Positions 36,761-47,188 of a stretch of DNA of 64,000 bases are shown in pieces. A model generated the notes under the pieces. That model worked only from the letters and a program-made list of their open reading frames with translations. It was not told where the DNA came from and made no database searches. Every line of letters begins with the position of its first letter. Position 1 is the first letter of the stretch. Source of the DNA: Fibrobacterota bacterium (lineage in GTDB: Bacteria; Fibrobacterota; Chitinivibrionia; Chitinivibrionales; FEN-1185); assembly GCA_003165595.1 (NCBI GenBank), contig PLWQ01000013.1, forward strand, positions 164,024 through 228,023. The letters run 5' to 3'. The position numbers and the translations under genes are program-made.

Positions 36761-38551
36761 TCACTCCCTGAGTATGGGTTTCGCGATCGTGAGTGCTTCC
36801 GCCTCAACCTTGACAAAGTAGACGCCCGCCGGCACGGGCCGGCCGCGGCAGTCCGTTCCATTCCAGGTTACCGTATGATTTCCTTGAGCGAGAACGCCGT
36901 GAATAAGCGAGGCGACAACCGAGCCCCTGCTGTCGCAAATCGTCACGATTGCATTGGCGGCCCTGCAAAGGCCGACCGTAATCCGGGTTGAAAGCGCAAA
37001 AGGTGCAGCACGAATCTGCACGATTGTGCTGGCGAGGGAAACCGGCGTGATTCTCGTTTCCGTGGCTGTTGGCCCGGCCCAGGAGAACGACGCCACGGCG
37101 TTGTTTGCCAGCGTAAACGGGAAGGACAGCGAGTTCCGCACGACGTCGAAAGTGGTCGAAGACCCGGTGTTGTTGTATACCACCAACCCCCGCGTTCCAT
37201 CGGGATTGACGGCTGCAACATTCGGCAAATTGTTGTTGGTGGCGGTCGTTGCTATCCTCACAGCCTCCGGCCTGATCACTTTGGAAAACTGAGCCACAAT
37301 GTAGTACGATGTGTTAAACGAAAATGACGTGGCGCTGTTGACTGTGACGCCGCCCCGGCACACGCCGCAACCGCCGTTATTAGTATGCGGTCCCAGATTC
37401 TGGTCGGTGGCCAGATTCCATTCAATTACCGTCTTGCTCCAATTGGTCAAGGAACCGATCATCACGTTCCGCACGTGATTGGACAGCTCACCCGGAAAAT
37501 CGTCGCTGCACGTGCATTGCTCGGTAAAATACACGTTCTTGTGCGTTGCATTGTAAACAGTTGACATTGCAGAAATATCTCCGGCGTACAGGTGAAAAGC
37601 CGATCCGTCGACAAAGGAGCTGTTGTTGCACACGAAGGTGGGAAAATTGGTGTCGTCGCAGTTATGGTCGTAGGCGATTATCTTTGTTGAAATACCCGCG
37701 GCCGCAAAGGCCGGACCAAGGTTGTTGTTGATAAAGTTCGTTTCCTGCGCCGAAGTCCAGGTGCAGGAAGGGTTGTTGCCGCCGTTTTCAGGCTCATTTT
37801 GAGGGGTCACGGCCCATATGTTTATGCCGTTGGCCATCATCGTCTGTATGTACTTTACAAAATACGATGCGTAGGCTGCGTAGTTGGCTGCCGCAAGGCT
37901 TCCCCCTATAAAAGAGTCGTTCGTCTTCATCCAGGCCGGCGGCGACCAGGGGCAGGCCAGAATCTTGATGTTCGGATTGATGGCCACCACTTTCTTGAGA
38001 ATCGGGACCAGGTAGGTTGAATCCACGCCCCTGAGACTGAATTTTGCCAGCGTGGGGTCACCGCCGGCAACGTCATCGTAACTGTACACGCCGTTTCCTA
38101 AATCGCAAGCTCCCAGCGCAACGCGAAGGACAGAGATTCCAATGCCCGTTGACATGTTGAAAAGGGCGTTGAGCAAGCTGTCCTGCGCCCGGCTCGACAG
38201 GCCGCTGATCACTTCTGCGCTTCCTTCCGTCATGCAGTGGCCGAATCCGTCGATGGTCTGATACTTGGTGTTCTCGTCAAGGGTGATTTTTGTGGAATTA
38301 CTGCTGGTGCCGAAGGTCTCGGTCGGCTGTTTCTGCAGCAGCTTGCTCTGGTCGCTTGTGGTTACCCAAATAGAAACGGTTTGAGCCCAAATGTTTGGTA
38401 CAAGGAATGTCATCATGGCGGACATCATCACGAGTGGAACGCCGAACGGCTTCTTCAATCTGTCGGAATGCCCGATCGAGCGGGATGAGACCGGCAAAGG
38501 CATCAAAGGGAAGCGGAGCAAGTGACGGCTGAACGTCGGCAAAGAAATCAT
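36761..38551 (-). CDS. secreted GH30 family glycoside hydrolase
   Basis: The protein has 596 residues and an N-terminal signal-like hydrophobic stretch (FGVPLVMMSAMMTFLVPNIW, cut near AQT). The GH30 barrel shows QTIDGFGHCMTEGSAEVISG, WSPPAWMKTN, the acid/base Glu in WAVTPQNEPENGG and the nucleophile Glu in KNVYFTEQCTC. A beta domain follows the barrel, and the C-terminus, GNHTVTWNGTDCRGRPVPAG, matches FlgD-like/secretion-sorting Ig domains. It should cleave beta-glucan-, xylan- or glucosylceramide-type links outside the cell. GGAGGACCC directly precedes the ATG. It is convergent with the activase gene. Confidence 0.88.
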   Translation of the reverse strand: MISLPTFSRHLLRFPLMPLPVSSRSIGHSDRLKKPFGVPLVMMSAMMTFLVPNIWAQTVSIWVTTSDQSKLLQKQPTETFGTSSNSTKITLDENTKYQTIDGFGHCMTEGSAEVISGLSSRAQDSLLNALFNMSTGIGISVLRVALGACDLGNGVYSYDDVAGGDPTLAKFSLRGVDSTYLVPILKKVVAINPNIKILACPWSPPAWMKTNDSFIGGSLAAANYAAYASYFVKYIQTMMANGINIWAVTPQNEPENGGNNPSCTWTSAQETNFINNNLGPAFAAAGISTKIIAYDHNCDDTNFPTFVCNNSSFVDGSAFHLYAGDISAMSTVYNATHKNVYFTEQCTCSDDFPGELSNHVRNVMIGSLTNWSKTVIEWNLATDQNLGPHTNNGGCGVCRGGVTVNSATSFSFNTSYYIVAQFSKVIRPEAVRIATTATNNNLPNVAAVNPDGTRGLVVYNNTGSSTTFDVVRNSLSFPFTLANNAVASFSWAGPTATETRITPVSLASTIVQIRAAPFALSTRITVGLCRAANAIVTICDSRGSVVASLIHGVLAQGNHTVTWNGTDCRGRPVPAGVYFVKVEAEALTIAKPILRE

Positions 38552-38777
38552 GGGTCCTCCATGGATGGTGGCACCGCCCTTACCCGTTCGTAAGCAGGAA
38601 AGGTGACAACCGATACTGTTTTATCGAAGCCCGCGCCTTCGACCAGGAGCGTTATTGATAGTATACTTCAAATTGTGGAAGAAATCAGAAAGTTGTTTGC
38701 CGACGCGATTGAAACCGTTGAACAAAATGTCAACGGAAAAGTCGGGAAGTCCTGCGCTTGCCATCAATGGGAATCCG

Positions 38778-41180
38778 TCACCCGCGCGTCCAGAGCAGAA
38801 TCTTCTCCTTGACCGTATCGGCACTTATCGGTTTTGTCAAGAAGTCGTTCATGCCCGCGGCACGGCATCTTTCCTCATCCTCTTTGTAGGCCCGAGCCGT
38901 GAGCGCGATAATGGGGACCGTATTCTGCAGACGTTTCCGAATGAGACCGGCAGCCTCGCACCCGTCCATCACCGGCATCTGAATGTCCATGAAAACGATG
39001 TCGAACTTCTTCTTCTCGGCCCAGTCGACGGCTGCACGCCCGTCATTTGCAAATTCGACAACGCATCCCAGCTTGCCCAGGAGAATGCCTATAAGCTTCT
39101 GGTTGAGAGGATTGTCTTCCGCAACAAGCACGCTCAGCCCTTTTGTCATCAGCTCATCCGCCATGTGGCGCGTTATTATCTGCCCCTTCACGTGGCGCTG
39201 GTCGCCGAATATCGCGCGAAGCGTCATAGAGAGGTCTTTTCTCGTAAACGGCTTCGGAAGGTACGCGTCGAATCCGGCCGCGCCCGTCAAATCGGCGCTT
39301 CCCGGCATTGCATGAGAGGTGAGCGCGACCAACTTAACGTTTGCAAGCCGGACGTCCTTTCTGATCTGTGCCGCGAACGAATAGCCGTCCATGCCGGGCA
39401 TCATAATGTCGGAGAGGACAAGGTCCGGGGGCTCGGCTTGAGAGGACAGCCAGCCTAAGGCCGCAGACGCGGATTCGGCGCACAACGGCACAACCATGCC
39501 CGCCGATTCGCAATAGTTTCGCAGAATTTCCAGCGACTGCTTATTGTCATCCACGATAATTGCCGTTTTCCCCCTGAGTATTTCGAGGTGCGCAAGAGCA
39601 ATGTCCTGATAGACCGAGGGGTTTCCAGGGGCGAGTTCGAGGGTAACGACGAAGGTGGAACCTTTTGACAGCTCGGACTCGACCGCAATCGTTCCGCCCA
39701 TCATTTCGACGAGCGATTTAGCTATGGTAAGGCCGAGGCCGGTTCCGCCGTACGTACGCGTTATTGAGGAATCCACCTGGGTAAACGCCTCGAAAATGGC
39801 TTCAATTTTCTCTTGGGGAATTCCGATGCCTGTGTCCCGGACTGATATCCTGAGGACCGATTTGTCTTTTCCCGGGGCCGGTCCGGCCTCAACGCCGATG
39901 GTAATACTCCCGCGCTGGGTGAACTTGATCGCATTGCCGGCGATATTCATTATTATTTGACGGATACGAGTCGGGTCGCCCTTGAATTCTCTGGGCACGC
40001 CTGCAGGGTAGGTGAGGTTCAATTCCAGTTCCTTGGTGCCGGTGCGCTGCCGAAGGATCTTGAGGACGCTGCCGATAAGATATTCCAAATCGAAATCAAT
40101 GGTCTCGAGTTCGATTTTCCCGGACTCGATCTTGGAGATATCGAGAATATCGTTGATAAGCGATACAAGCAGCTCGCCGCTGGAGCAGATGGTGTCGACA
40201 TAGTCTTTCTGCTGATCGGAAAGCGGCATGTTCCTGAGAAGGTCTCCGAATCCGATCACCGCGTTCATCGGGGTGCGGATCTCATGGGACATGTTTGCCA
40301 GAAACTCGCTCTTGGCTTTGTTGGCCGCGTCCGCCGCGATCCTCGCTTCTTCGAGTTGCTTCGCGCCTTTGCGCAATTCCTCGTTTGAGATTGTCAGTTC
40401 GTTGGCCTGGTTCCGGATTGTGAGGGTTCGCTCCTGCACTTTCTGTTCAAGCCGGACGTTCATGGTCTGAATCTGCCGGAAATACCCCACAAAACGGCGC
40501 AACAGGGTGAAATCCATCATGATGATGAGCAGCAGGAACGCATATTCCGTTGTGTAAACGAAGGGCAGTACGTTGAATCCAACGAGGATATCGCTGAAGG
40601 CCGCCAGAAAGAAGAAAAAGAAGCCGACAGTTACCGGAAGGAGTTCTTTTCGCTTTTGTCGTACAATTGCGGAAATGAGAATCGAGAAGATGTAGAACAT
40701 CCCGAGCATAGCGCACACCTCAAGGATGTCCATCAGCAGCGCCGGCTGCGCTTCGAAGTATTTAATCCTGAACAGGAGGAAATGTTCCTCCCGGACAATC
40801 GGTTTTCCAGCGGAAAAAATCCGGTCATTGAACACTATGCCGCAGCTCACGAGGACAACCATCGCTGTCGCAAAGAATCGCTTGAACCAATCGAGTTTGC
40901 GGCCGCACAGGTTGCTTGCAAAGAAGAGAACGGAGAGTGCAACCGGAGCGATGACGAAGAATTGCCCCTTCTGCCAATTTATCCCCGACTCGACGCTGGT
41001 GGAATTGTAGAGGCCAAAGGACATGAAGTCGTAGGCGGCCACCGAAAAACAGAGGAACGCAAAAAACAGGTTCTCCCTGCTTTCTCTTCGTATTAGAAAG
41101 AGCAGAAGGTGGTAAGCGCCGACATACATGGCGATACCGAACATCAGGAGTACGGGAACGGCGATGAGGCCCACAAACAA
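38778..41180 (-). CDS. hybrid sensor histidine kinase with two receiver domains
   Basis: The 800-residue protein begins with about seven transmembrane segments (residues 1-225), then a coiled coil (LEQKVQERTLTIRNQANEL). The HisKA domain has the phospho-His in FLANMSHEIRTPMNAVIGFG, and the ATPase domain has IMNIAGNAIKFT, DTGIGIPQEK and GTGLGLTIAKSL. Two receivers follow: VDDNKQSLEI with DLVLSDIMMPGMDGYS, and VAEDNPLNQKLI with DIVFMDIQMPVMDGCE. Both keep the phosphorylatable Asp and the later Lys (PKP/TKP). The output is a phosphorelay partner, probably a histidine phosphotransfer protein not in the window. Confidence 0.93.
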   Translation of the reverse strand: MFVGLIAVPVLLMFGIAMYVGAYHLLLFLIRRESRENLFFAFLCFSVAAYDFMSFGLYNSTSVESGINWQKGQFFVIAPVALSVLFFASNLCGRKLDWFKRFFATAMVVLVSCGIVFNDRIFSAGKPIVREEHFLLFRIKYFEAQPALLMDILEVCAMLGMFYIFSILISAIVRQKRKELLPVTVGFFFFFLAAFSDILVGFNVLPFVYTTEYAFLLLIIMMDFTLLRRFVGYFRQIQTMNVRLEQKVQERTLTIRNQANELTISNEELRKGAKQLEEARIAADAANKAKSEFLANMSHEIRTPMNAVIGFGDLLRNMPLSDQQKDYVDTICSSGELLVSLINDILDISKIESGKIELETIDFDLEYLIGSVLKILRQRTGTKELELNLTYPAGVPREFKGDPTRIRQIIMNIAGNAIKFTQRGSITIGVEAGPAPGKDKSVLRISVRDTGIGIPQEKIEAIFEAFTQVDSSITRTYGGTGLGLTIAKSLVEMMGGTIAVESELSKGSTFVVTLELAPGNPSVYQDIALAHLEILRGKTAIIVDDNKQSLEILRNYCESAGMVVPLCAESASAALGWLSSQAEPPDLVLSDIMMPGMDGYSFAAQIRKDVRLANVKLVALTSHAMPGSADLTGAAGFDAYLPKPFTRKDLSMTLRAIFGDQRHVKGQIITRHMADELMTKGLSVLVAEDNPLNQKLIGILLGKLGCVVEFANDGRAAVDWAEKKKFDIVFMDIQMPVMDGCEAAGLIRKRLQNTVPIIALTARAYKEDEERCRAAGMNDFLTKPISADTVKEKILLWTRG

Positions 41181-41336
41181 ACTCCAGGTTTAAAATGGAG
41201 GGATGCCTGATTCTACCATCACGGGCACGGGCAAGAGAAGGCGATTAGAGGCTAAAAGGTTCGCACGAGTGGCTTATCCGTGACAGGAAAAAAACGCCGC
41301 CCTCAGTGTAGGTCCTATCAGGTCGCTTTGTCAACG

Positions 41337-41365
41337 TTGACTTTGCCCGCCAAAAGGCGTATAAT
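41337..41365 (+). promoter_or_regulatory. strong sigma70-type promoter of the lipoprotein gene
   Basis: TTGACT (41337-41342), a 17-base spacer and a perfect TATAAT (41360-41365). Transcription should start near 41372, giving a leader of about 72 bases to the ATG at 41444. It is the best consensus promoter found in the window. Confidence 0.75.
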
Positions 41366-41443
41366 TTCGGGTAATTCTTGTCCCTGTGAGAGGCGGTCGC
41401 GCGCTGGCCCACATTCTGCATGACAACCTGAAGGAGGAACCGG

Positions 41444-43918
41444 ATGATTCGTCACTCGTCCCTGACCAGTCTGGGTATCTTGCCCTGCATTACGCTGTTT
41501 CTTCTATTAGTATCAGGGTGCGACCGATGGATTGTGACCACGGATCAGCCGAATACCACGGTGCAGACCGGCACCCCGCGGCAGCTTGTGCAGCAATCCG
41601 TCGGCGTTGCGGGCGGGAGTGTCGTGGTGAACCTGCCGGGCGACAGTCTCGACGGCCTGTCCGTGACGGTGCCTTCCGGAGCACTCACCTCAACGCAGAC
41701 CATTACGGTCACCGCGACGTCGCTCAAGACCAATCCGTTCGGCGCGAATTTTCATCCGCTGTCGCCGCTGATCCGGATAGCCGGAATTTCCGGCTACGCG
41801 CAGGATATAATCCAGGTTTCGATCCCCATTCACAAAAAATCGGGCGATTTTGCCATGGCGTTTCTCTACAACGAGACCACAAAAAAACTCGAAGGTTTGC
41901 CTTTGATTGCGCTTTCGGATACCAGCGTAACCGCGGGCACGCGCATTTTGTCCGCTGAGGGCGGCCTTGCGAAGAAGACGTCGGGCGCTTCCACGCAGAG
42001 CCTTGTCGACCTTGTGGTGAGTTCGTTCACCGAGTCTGCGCTGGCCGGCAGCGGTATCATTTCGACCAGCTTTCACCCGGGCGTCGACGACTGGGAATTT
42101 GTCAACTATGGTTCGTACCTTTCGCCGGACGGCAATTGCGCCGGCCAGACCATCACCTCCATGTGGTACTGGTACGAAGTGAAGCTGGCCGGCGGCATCC
42201 CGTTGTATCACGGGTACGACCGCGTCAAGTCGAACGACGCTTTCTGGCAGGATAACCCGTCAGGGTACCGCTTTGCATCCGTGATTCAGGCCGATCTCAA
42301 TTGGGACGGGCTCCAGAGAACACTGTGGAAGAATGTGCGCGACTATCTGCCTCCGCTCTCGTACCGGGCATTTGCCGCTGCCATGCTGGTGACCGGCGAA
42401 CCGCAGTACGCAGGTGTTTACAGCCCGAAGGATCTGGGAGGCCATGCGCTGGTTGCCTACAAGATGGATTATGCGAACGGGAAGATCTGGGTTGCGGACC
42501 CCAATTTCCCCGGCAACACCAATCGTTACTTCACGTTTTCCGATTCTATTTTCCAGCCGTATTTTTCAGCGCTCAATGCCGCGGACCCGGGAATCAACTT
42601 CACGCAAATCGGGTATTTTGCGAAGACCGCATATATCGACTGGGACAAAATCACGGCGAGGTACGGTGAATTTACGGATAAGACCATCGGCGGCAACGCG
42701 CCCCATGCATTTCCCCACGCGGTTGTGTGGCGGCTGGACAGCGACTCCGGTGCGCTTGCAGACAGCGCCATCGTTGGCAGCGACACGCTGCCGGTACAGA
42801 ACCGGTGCGCAGACTGCGGCGCGTACCTCAACGCCGGAGGCGCTACGCATGCCCAATTCATGACGGTGTTCGACAGTGAGGGAACCGCCGTGGATTCGGT
42901 CGGCCCGCCCGTAAAATCCCGCGCGGCTGTTGTTCTGAACCTCGTTCCGGGGCTTAACACCGTAGGATTCTATCTCACCGGTGACCAGCAGACCGGAACC
43001 GATTCCGTTGGTAACGGCGTCTTTTCACACGATTACGTGAACTTTGTCTGGCGTGACATCTTTTACAAAAAAATGGATATTGAACCCCAGGACACGAACA
43101 CCCAGACCAACGCTCCTCTCACGCTCACGGCTCATTGCTATGGCGTTTTTCCAAAAACGTGGCACATGGAATGGAGCATCCAGGACACAGGCGGCATCCG
43201 GGACACCATTCTTTTTTCACCGGACAGCTCGGTCAAGAAAACATGGCCCGTTGCAGGACGGTACACGGTGTTGTGCAAGCTGATGGATGACGTGTCGGGC
43301 AAGCTCTTTACCGCCGATTCCACGGTTGTCCAGGTGGGCGGAAGCACGCTGCTTGCGAGATTGAAACAATGCATACGCATCACCGTTCTACTGCGAGGCT
43401 TTGATTCTGCGTCTCAGAGCGCGCTCACGCTCAACGACGGGACTCCGCTGCCGGTGATTTCGTTTTCAAACTGGAATGGCGAGCAGGGGGTGGTTGGCAC
43501 CATCACCTGGGACAGCACCAAATTCTCTTTGCCCTACCAGCTCTCAGCCACCACGGGCAGCGCCGTTTCCGCAACCACGGGAACCATTACGGGCAGAATC
43601 TCCGCATCGGGAACATCGGTTGATACCATGACGCTCACTTCGCACACCGTTCTCACCGACAGCACCTATGCCTATAACCTGGTAGAGACTACCGATCAGT
43701 CCATCTCGCTGCGGCATTTCCCGCTTCTCGATCTTTACACGACGCAAATTGACATCGGCGATGAGGCGGATTCCACCGATGCCAGGCCGCTGGTGACCAA
43801 CGTGACGTGGAGAATGGTATCGACCCTCAGCGGCGCGTCGAATACCGACCAGACGCTCGCCACAATAAACTGGGCTGATCCGAATTTGTATTTGACCGTT
43901 GATTTTACGGATAGGTGA
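41444..43918 (+). CDS. lipoprotein with a papain-like cysteine peptidase-type domain
   Basis: An 824-residue protein with a lipobox, LLLVSGC, cut before Cys26, so it should be lipid-anchored. A beta domain follows with VAGGSVVVNLPGDSL and VTVPSGALTSTQTITVTA, like ZU5/adhesion-type modules. Around residues 220-400 it has a papain-like pattern: GNCAGQTITSMWYWYE, containing a candidate catalytic Cys, then GGHALVAYKMDY with His and VADPNFPGN with Asp/Asn. The C-terminal half holds beta-sandwich modules including a PKD-like section (HMEWSIQDTGGIRDT). AAGGAGGAACCGG precedes the ATG. I do not recognise the full-length protein; a protease or transglutaminase-like activity is possible. Confidence 0.6.
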   Translation: MIRHSSLTSLGILPCITLFLLLVSGCDRWIVTTDQPNTTVQTGTPRQLVQQSVGVAGGSVVVNLPGDSLDGLSVTVPSGALTSTQTITVTATSLKTNPFGANFHPLSPLIRIAGISGYAQDIIQVSIPIHKKSGDFAMAFLYNETTKKLEGLPLIALSDTSVTAGTRILSAEGGLAKKTSGASTQSLVDLVVSSFTESALAGSGIISTSFHPGVDDWEFVNYGSYLSPDGNCAGQTITSMWYWYEVKLAGGIPLYHGYDRVKSNDAFWQDNPSGYRFASVIQADLNWDGLQRTLWKNVRDYLPPLSYRAFAAAMLVTGEPQYAGVYSPKDLGGHALVAYKMDYANGKIWVADPNFPGNTNRYFTFSDSIFQPYFSALNAADPGINFTQIGYFAKTAYIDWDKITARYGEFTDKTIGGNAPHAFPHAVVWRLDSDSGALADSAIVGSDTLPVQNRCADCGAYLNAGGATHAQFMTVFDSEGTAVDSVGPPVKSRAAVVLNLVPGLNTVGFYLTGDQQTGTDSVGNGVFSHDYVNFVWRDIFYKKMDIEPQDTNTQTNAPLTLTAHCYGVFPKTWHMEWSIQDTGGIRDTILFSPDSSVKKTWPVAGRYTVLCKLMDDVSGKLFTADSTVVQVGGSTLLARLKQCIRITVLLRGFDSASQSALTLNDGTPLPVISFSNWNGEQGVVGTITWDSTKFSLPYQLSATTGSAVSATTGTITGRISASGTSVDTMTLTSHTVLTDSTYAYNLVETTDQSISLRHFPLLDLYTTQIDIGDEADSTDARPLVTNVTWRMVSTLSGASNTDQTLATINWADPNLYLTVDFTDR

Positions 43919-43952
43919 CGCGGATACCGGGTTGCCGCCGTTACTAAAAGAA

Positions 43953-43977
43953 AGCCCCAGACTCCAAGTCTGGGGCT
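43953..43977 (-). terminator. hairpin terminator between convergent genes
   Basis: Perfect 11-base arms AGCCCCAGACT and AGTCTGGGGCT flank the loop CCA. On the minus strand the stem is followed by TTTCTTTTAG, so it most likely ends the helicase transcript; it may also stop the lipoprotein transcript. Confidence 0.6.
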
Positions 43978-43996
43978 CACTGTTTAGAGTAATGCG

Positions 43997-44116
43997 CGGG
44001 AGTCGCCGAGGTTGTCTCACGCTCATAGGGGGTGCCTCTCGGCGGGGGGCCCCCAGAGCGGGAGGCAAGCTTCGGCGACTCCCGGACGCGAAGAAGCCGC
44101 GGACTCCTGTCCGCGG
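43997..44116. repeat. dense set of inverted repeats between convergent genes
   Basis: CGGGAGTCGCCGAG (43997-44010) pairs with CTTCGGCGACTCCCG (44070-44084), enclosing about 59 bases that are themselves GC-rich and partly self-complementary. A second, perfect hairpin CCGCGGAC-TCCT-GTCCGCGG lies at 44097-44116. Together with the terminator it fills most of the gap between the lipoprotein and helicase genes. Confidence 0.65.
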
Positions 44117-44120
44117 TGCT

Positions 44121-46718
44121 TCATTCCAGGCTGCCGAATTTCTTGAGCCGGATGACCGGTTCACCGCGCCGGCCTGATTCCGCAAGGTCCGCCTCGAATT
44201 CCAGCACCCAGTCGTTTCGATCGTCCGGATCGATTATCATCTGCTGAACCAGCCAGAACTTCTTGTCGGGCGATGGCGTCACGTAGGTGTGGCGGATGTT
44301 CCTGGCTTCGGGATCAAGCCGAATGCCGCCATGCTCCGGAAGAAATGCTTCCATGGCCTGCTGCAGGCGCTCGACAGTCCAGAAATCCCCGACGCCGCCC
44401 GTTGCAAGGGGAGCAGCGTCGTCGCCATTGCCGGGCGGGGACGAGGAATCGCGACCGTTTGCAATTGCACATGCCGCTTCGAAGTCGCGGTTGACAAGGG
44501 CCGACATGAAAGGGAATATGCGGGAGCGGATGAGCGCCGTAAATTTCTTTTCGTCGCGGGTGATGTCGCGGTCAAAATCTTCCGCACCCGGGGGCCGGAC
44601 GTCCTTGGTTTCGGCGGCCAGATAGGCGGGATCGCGCATCTTTTCCCATTCGTCGAGCAGGCTCGAATCGACCTGCCGTATCATGGTGGCGAGAAAAATT
44701 TCCATCTCCTCGATTATGTCGTTCTTCACGCCGCTGGGAACGGTTTGAACCAGTACCTTGTAGACGCTGTTGATGTGTCGCAAGAGCACTCCTTCGGCGC
44801 GGTGAAGATCGTAGGAGCGCACGTAGTCGCCGAAGGAGCTGTAGGTCTCGAACATTTCGCGCACGATTGACTTGGGCCTGATGTTTTCCTGGCCTACCCA
44901 CGGATGCCGGTCGCTGAACTCGTTGAACGTGGAGTACACGAAGTCGCGGTCCGGTTTGGGGTACTCAAGTTTGTCAAGCTCTTCGATGCGTTCTTCAAAG
45001 GGAATACCGTCCATTTTCATCTCGGCCATCTTCCGGGTCTTTATCTTGTCGAGTTGCTTGCGGAGGATGATGTCCGGGTCCTCGAGGATCGACTCGACGA
45101 GCGTGAGGAGCCGAAGCGGGTAGTCGGGTTGCAGCGCCTCGAGGAGCGGCAGGGTTTCCAGAAGGTACAGTGAAAGGGTTTGGTCCATGGAAAAGTCGTC
45201 CTGCAAATCAACGTTCACGCGAAGTTTTGCGCCGCCGGGAACGGGCGCGACGAACTCAACGATCTTCCGATTGACCAGGGAGCGAAAGAGCTGCCAGGCG
45301 CGCGTGACATGGGCCAGCTTCTGTTTCGGCGTTTCGTGGCATCGGGCGATGATGTCCCGCATTGCGGCGCATCCGTCGCTGTCGCGACTCAATACGTTGA
45401 GCAGCATTCCGTGGGAAACCTGGAACCGGGATACCAGCGGCTCGGGGCGGGCCGCAACCAGACGGTTGAAGGTGTTGACATCCCAATTGACGAAATTTCT
45501 TTCGGGCGGTTTGCGTTTGACGAATTTCCTGCCGTCGCGCCCACGCTTCTGTTCGAGTTGCGCGTTTTCTATTGTGTGCTCGGGCGCCTGCGCAACGACC
45601 CAGCCGCGGTCGTCGAAGCCTTTGCGGCCCGCGCGGCCGCTTATCTGATGGAAGTCGCGCGCGCTCAGAATTCCGGTCTTCTGGCCGTCGTACTTGCAAA
45701 GGCGGGTGAGGAGCACCGTGCGGATGGGAACATTGATGCCCACGCCAAGGGTGTCGGTGCCGCAAATGATTTTGAGGAGTCCCTGCTGCGCAAGCTGCTC
45801 CACGAGAACGCGGTATTTTGGAAGCAGTCCGGCATGATGAATCCCGATGCCCTGGCGGAGCCACTTCTTTATGTCCGGTCCATACGGACTATTGAACGAA
45901 AAGCCGGCAAGGGCCTGCGCAAGCGCGTCTTTTTCTTCACGCGTGCAAATGTTGAGACTGGTGAAATTCTGGGCGCTCTGGGCCGCCTCCAGTTGGGTAA
46001 AATGCACGACATACACCGGGCTCTTGCCCTGCGCTACGAGGGATTCGACCGTTGCGGAGAGCAGGGTGACGGCATAGGAATAGACCAGAGGAACGGGACG
46101 GTCGGTTGAGACAACGCTCATGGTCGGCCGGGACGTGAGACGGGTGAGTTCCTCTTCAAAAAATGCGGTATCGCCCAGCGTTGCCGACATCAGAAGGAAC
46201 CGCGCCTGCGGTAGCGTGAGCAGCGGCACCTGCCAGGCAACGCCGCGCTCCCGGTCCGCGTAGTAGTGGAACTCGTCCATCACCACGTCACCGACATCGG
46301 CTTTCGCTCCCTCGCGCAGTGCAATGTTGGCGAGAATCTCGGCGGTGCAGCAAAGGATCGGCGCATCTCTGTTGACGGATGCGTCACCCGTACACAGCCC
46401 CACATTGTCGGGCCCGAATTCGCGGCAAAGCGAGAGCCATTTTTCGTTTACCAGCGCTTTGATCGGACAGGTGTAAATCGATCGCCTGCCCTGCGCGAGC
46501 GCCTTGAAATGGGCCGCCATGGCAACCAGGGACTTGCCTGACCCTGTCGGCGTGTTGAGAATCACGTTCTTTTCTTCGTAGAGTTCGAGTATCGCCGTTT
46601 CCTGCGCCGGATAGAGCGTGAGTTGCCTGTCTTGCACGTAGGTGAGGAATCGTCCGAGCAATTCGTCGTTATCCGGTTTGTTGCAGAGAAGAATTTGTTG
46701 GTAGAGCGTCGGACGCAT
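44121..46718 (-). CDS. superfamily II DEAD/DEAH-box RNA helicase with DUF3516-like C-terminus
   Basis: The protein has about 865 residues. Helicase motif I is [15 protein letters not shown], motif II is [11 protein letters not shown] (a DEFH box), motif III is LLMSATLGD, and motifs V-VI are [16 protein letters not shown] and [16 protein letters not shown]. The [10 protein letters not shown] motif places it near the Ski2-like enzymes. The C-terminal 400 residues resemble the DUF3516 region found with bacterial Ski2-like proteins. It probably unwinds RNA, but no substrate is known. I prefer the ATG at 46718 (MRPTLYQQ); a longer form adds 26 residues. Confidence 0.9.
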   Translation of the reverse strand: MRPTLYQQILLCNKPDNDELLGRFLTYVQDRQLTLYPAQETAILELYEEKNVILNTPTGSGKSLVAMAAHFKALAQGRRSIYTCPIKALVNEKWLSLCREFGPDNVGLCTGDASVNRDAPILCCTAEILANIALREGAKADVGDVVMDEFHYYADRERGVAWQVPLLTLPQARFLLMSATLGDTAFFEEELTRLTSRPTMSVVSTDRPVPLVYSYAVTLLSATVESLVAQGKSPVYVVHFTQLEAAQSAQNFTSLNICTREEKDALAQALAGFSFNSPYGPDIKKWLRQGIGIHHAGLLPKYRVLVEQLAQQGLLKIICGTDTLGVGINVPIRTVLLTRLCKYDGQKTGILSARDFHQISGRAGRKGFDDRGWVVAQAPEHTIENAQLEQKRGRDGRKFVKRKPPERNFVNWDVNTFNRLVAARPEPLVSRFQVSHGMLLNVLSRDSDGCAAMRDIIARCHETPKQKLAHVTRAWQLFRSLVNRKIVEFVAPVPGGAKLRVNVDLQDDFSMDQTLSLYLLETLPLLEALQPDYPLRLLTLVESILEDPDIILRKQLDKIKTRKMAEMKMDGIPFEERIEELDKLEYPKPDRDFVYSTFNEFSDRHPWVGQENIRPKSIVREMFETYSSFGDYVRSYDLHRAEGVLLRHINSVYKVLVQTVPSGVKNDIIEEMEIFLATMIRQVDSSLLDEWEKMRDPAYLAAETKDVRPPGAEDFDRDITRDEKKFTALIRSRIFPFMSALVNRDFEAACAIANGRDSSSPPGNGDDAAPLATGGVGDFWTVERLQQAMEAFLPEHGGIRLDPEARNIRHTYVTPSPDKKFWLVQQMIIDPDDRNDWVLEFEADLAESGRRGEPVIRLKKFGSLE

Positions 46719-47188
46719 GGCAGTGATTACAATCGGTGAAGGTTTGAGTGATAGCGGCAGGCGAAAAGCGCTATCATGCGCGTATCGGCCAGGCAACAGG
46801 GCGCCGCGGTTTTCGTCATGGTGTCACAAATCAGTTTGAATATAGGTGACAGTTCGTGAGCATATCATTCCTGTGAAAGCGGGGCCGCGACTTCACCAGC
46901 ATACAGAGCTAATGGAGCAGAGGCACTTGCCAATCCACAGTAAAGAAACAAACCGGACTCCCACTTTCGTGGGAGTGACACGTGTCACCTATTTGTGCTC
47001 TGATTAATAAGATACGTCACGATACGGCATCGAGTGAGCGCCAGACATGCATTTGCGGGTGGATCGCTTTTTGCCATGCGGGGATCGAAGAAAGTGCGAG
47101 TCAAGATTACATTGTTACCGAGACAAAGGCTCGGGGAGTCAAGGGAATGCCCGCCCATCCGGTACGAACATTCCCAGACCAGCGTTTC
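46719..47188. other. 470-base gap, no gene
   Basis: Between the start of the helicase gene and the end of the YXWGXW-repeat gene I see no convincing coding frame. Its main content is the hairpin and palindrome at 46957-46988 and a related ATTCC...GCGGGG string near 46868-46884. Confidence 0.5.
46957..46988. repeat. ACTCCCAC hairpin plus GTGACACGTGTCAC palindrome
   Basis: ACTCCCAC-TTTC-GTGGGAGT (46957-46976) is a perfect 8-base hairpin of the widespread GAAA-loop REP type when read on the other strand. It overlaps a perfect 14-base palindrome at 46975-46988. No T-run follows. Confidence 0.6.

Noticed and set aside
44000-44116. Consideration of the repeats as a CRISPR array
   Set aside because: The repeats are inverted, of different sequence and not regularly spaced; no cas genes are present.
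45180-46109. 309-codon open frame antisense to the helicase
   Set aside because: The helicase motifs on the other strand are intact and the reverse frame has no recognisable protein.
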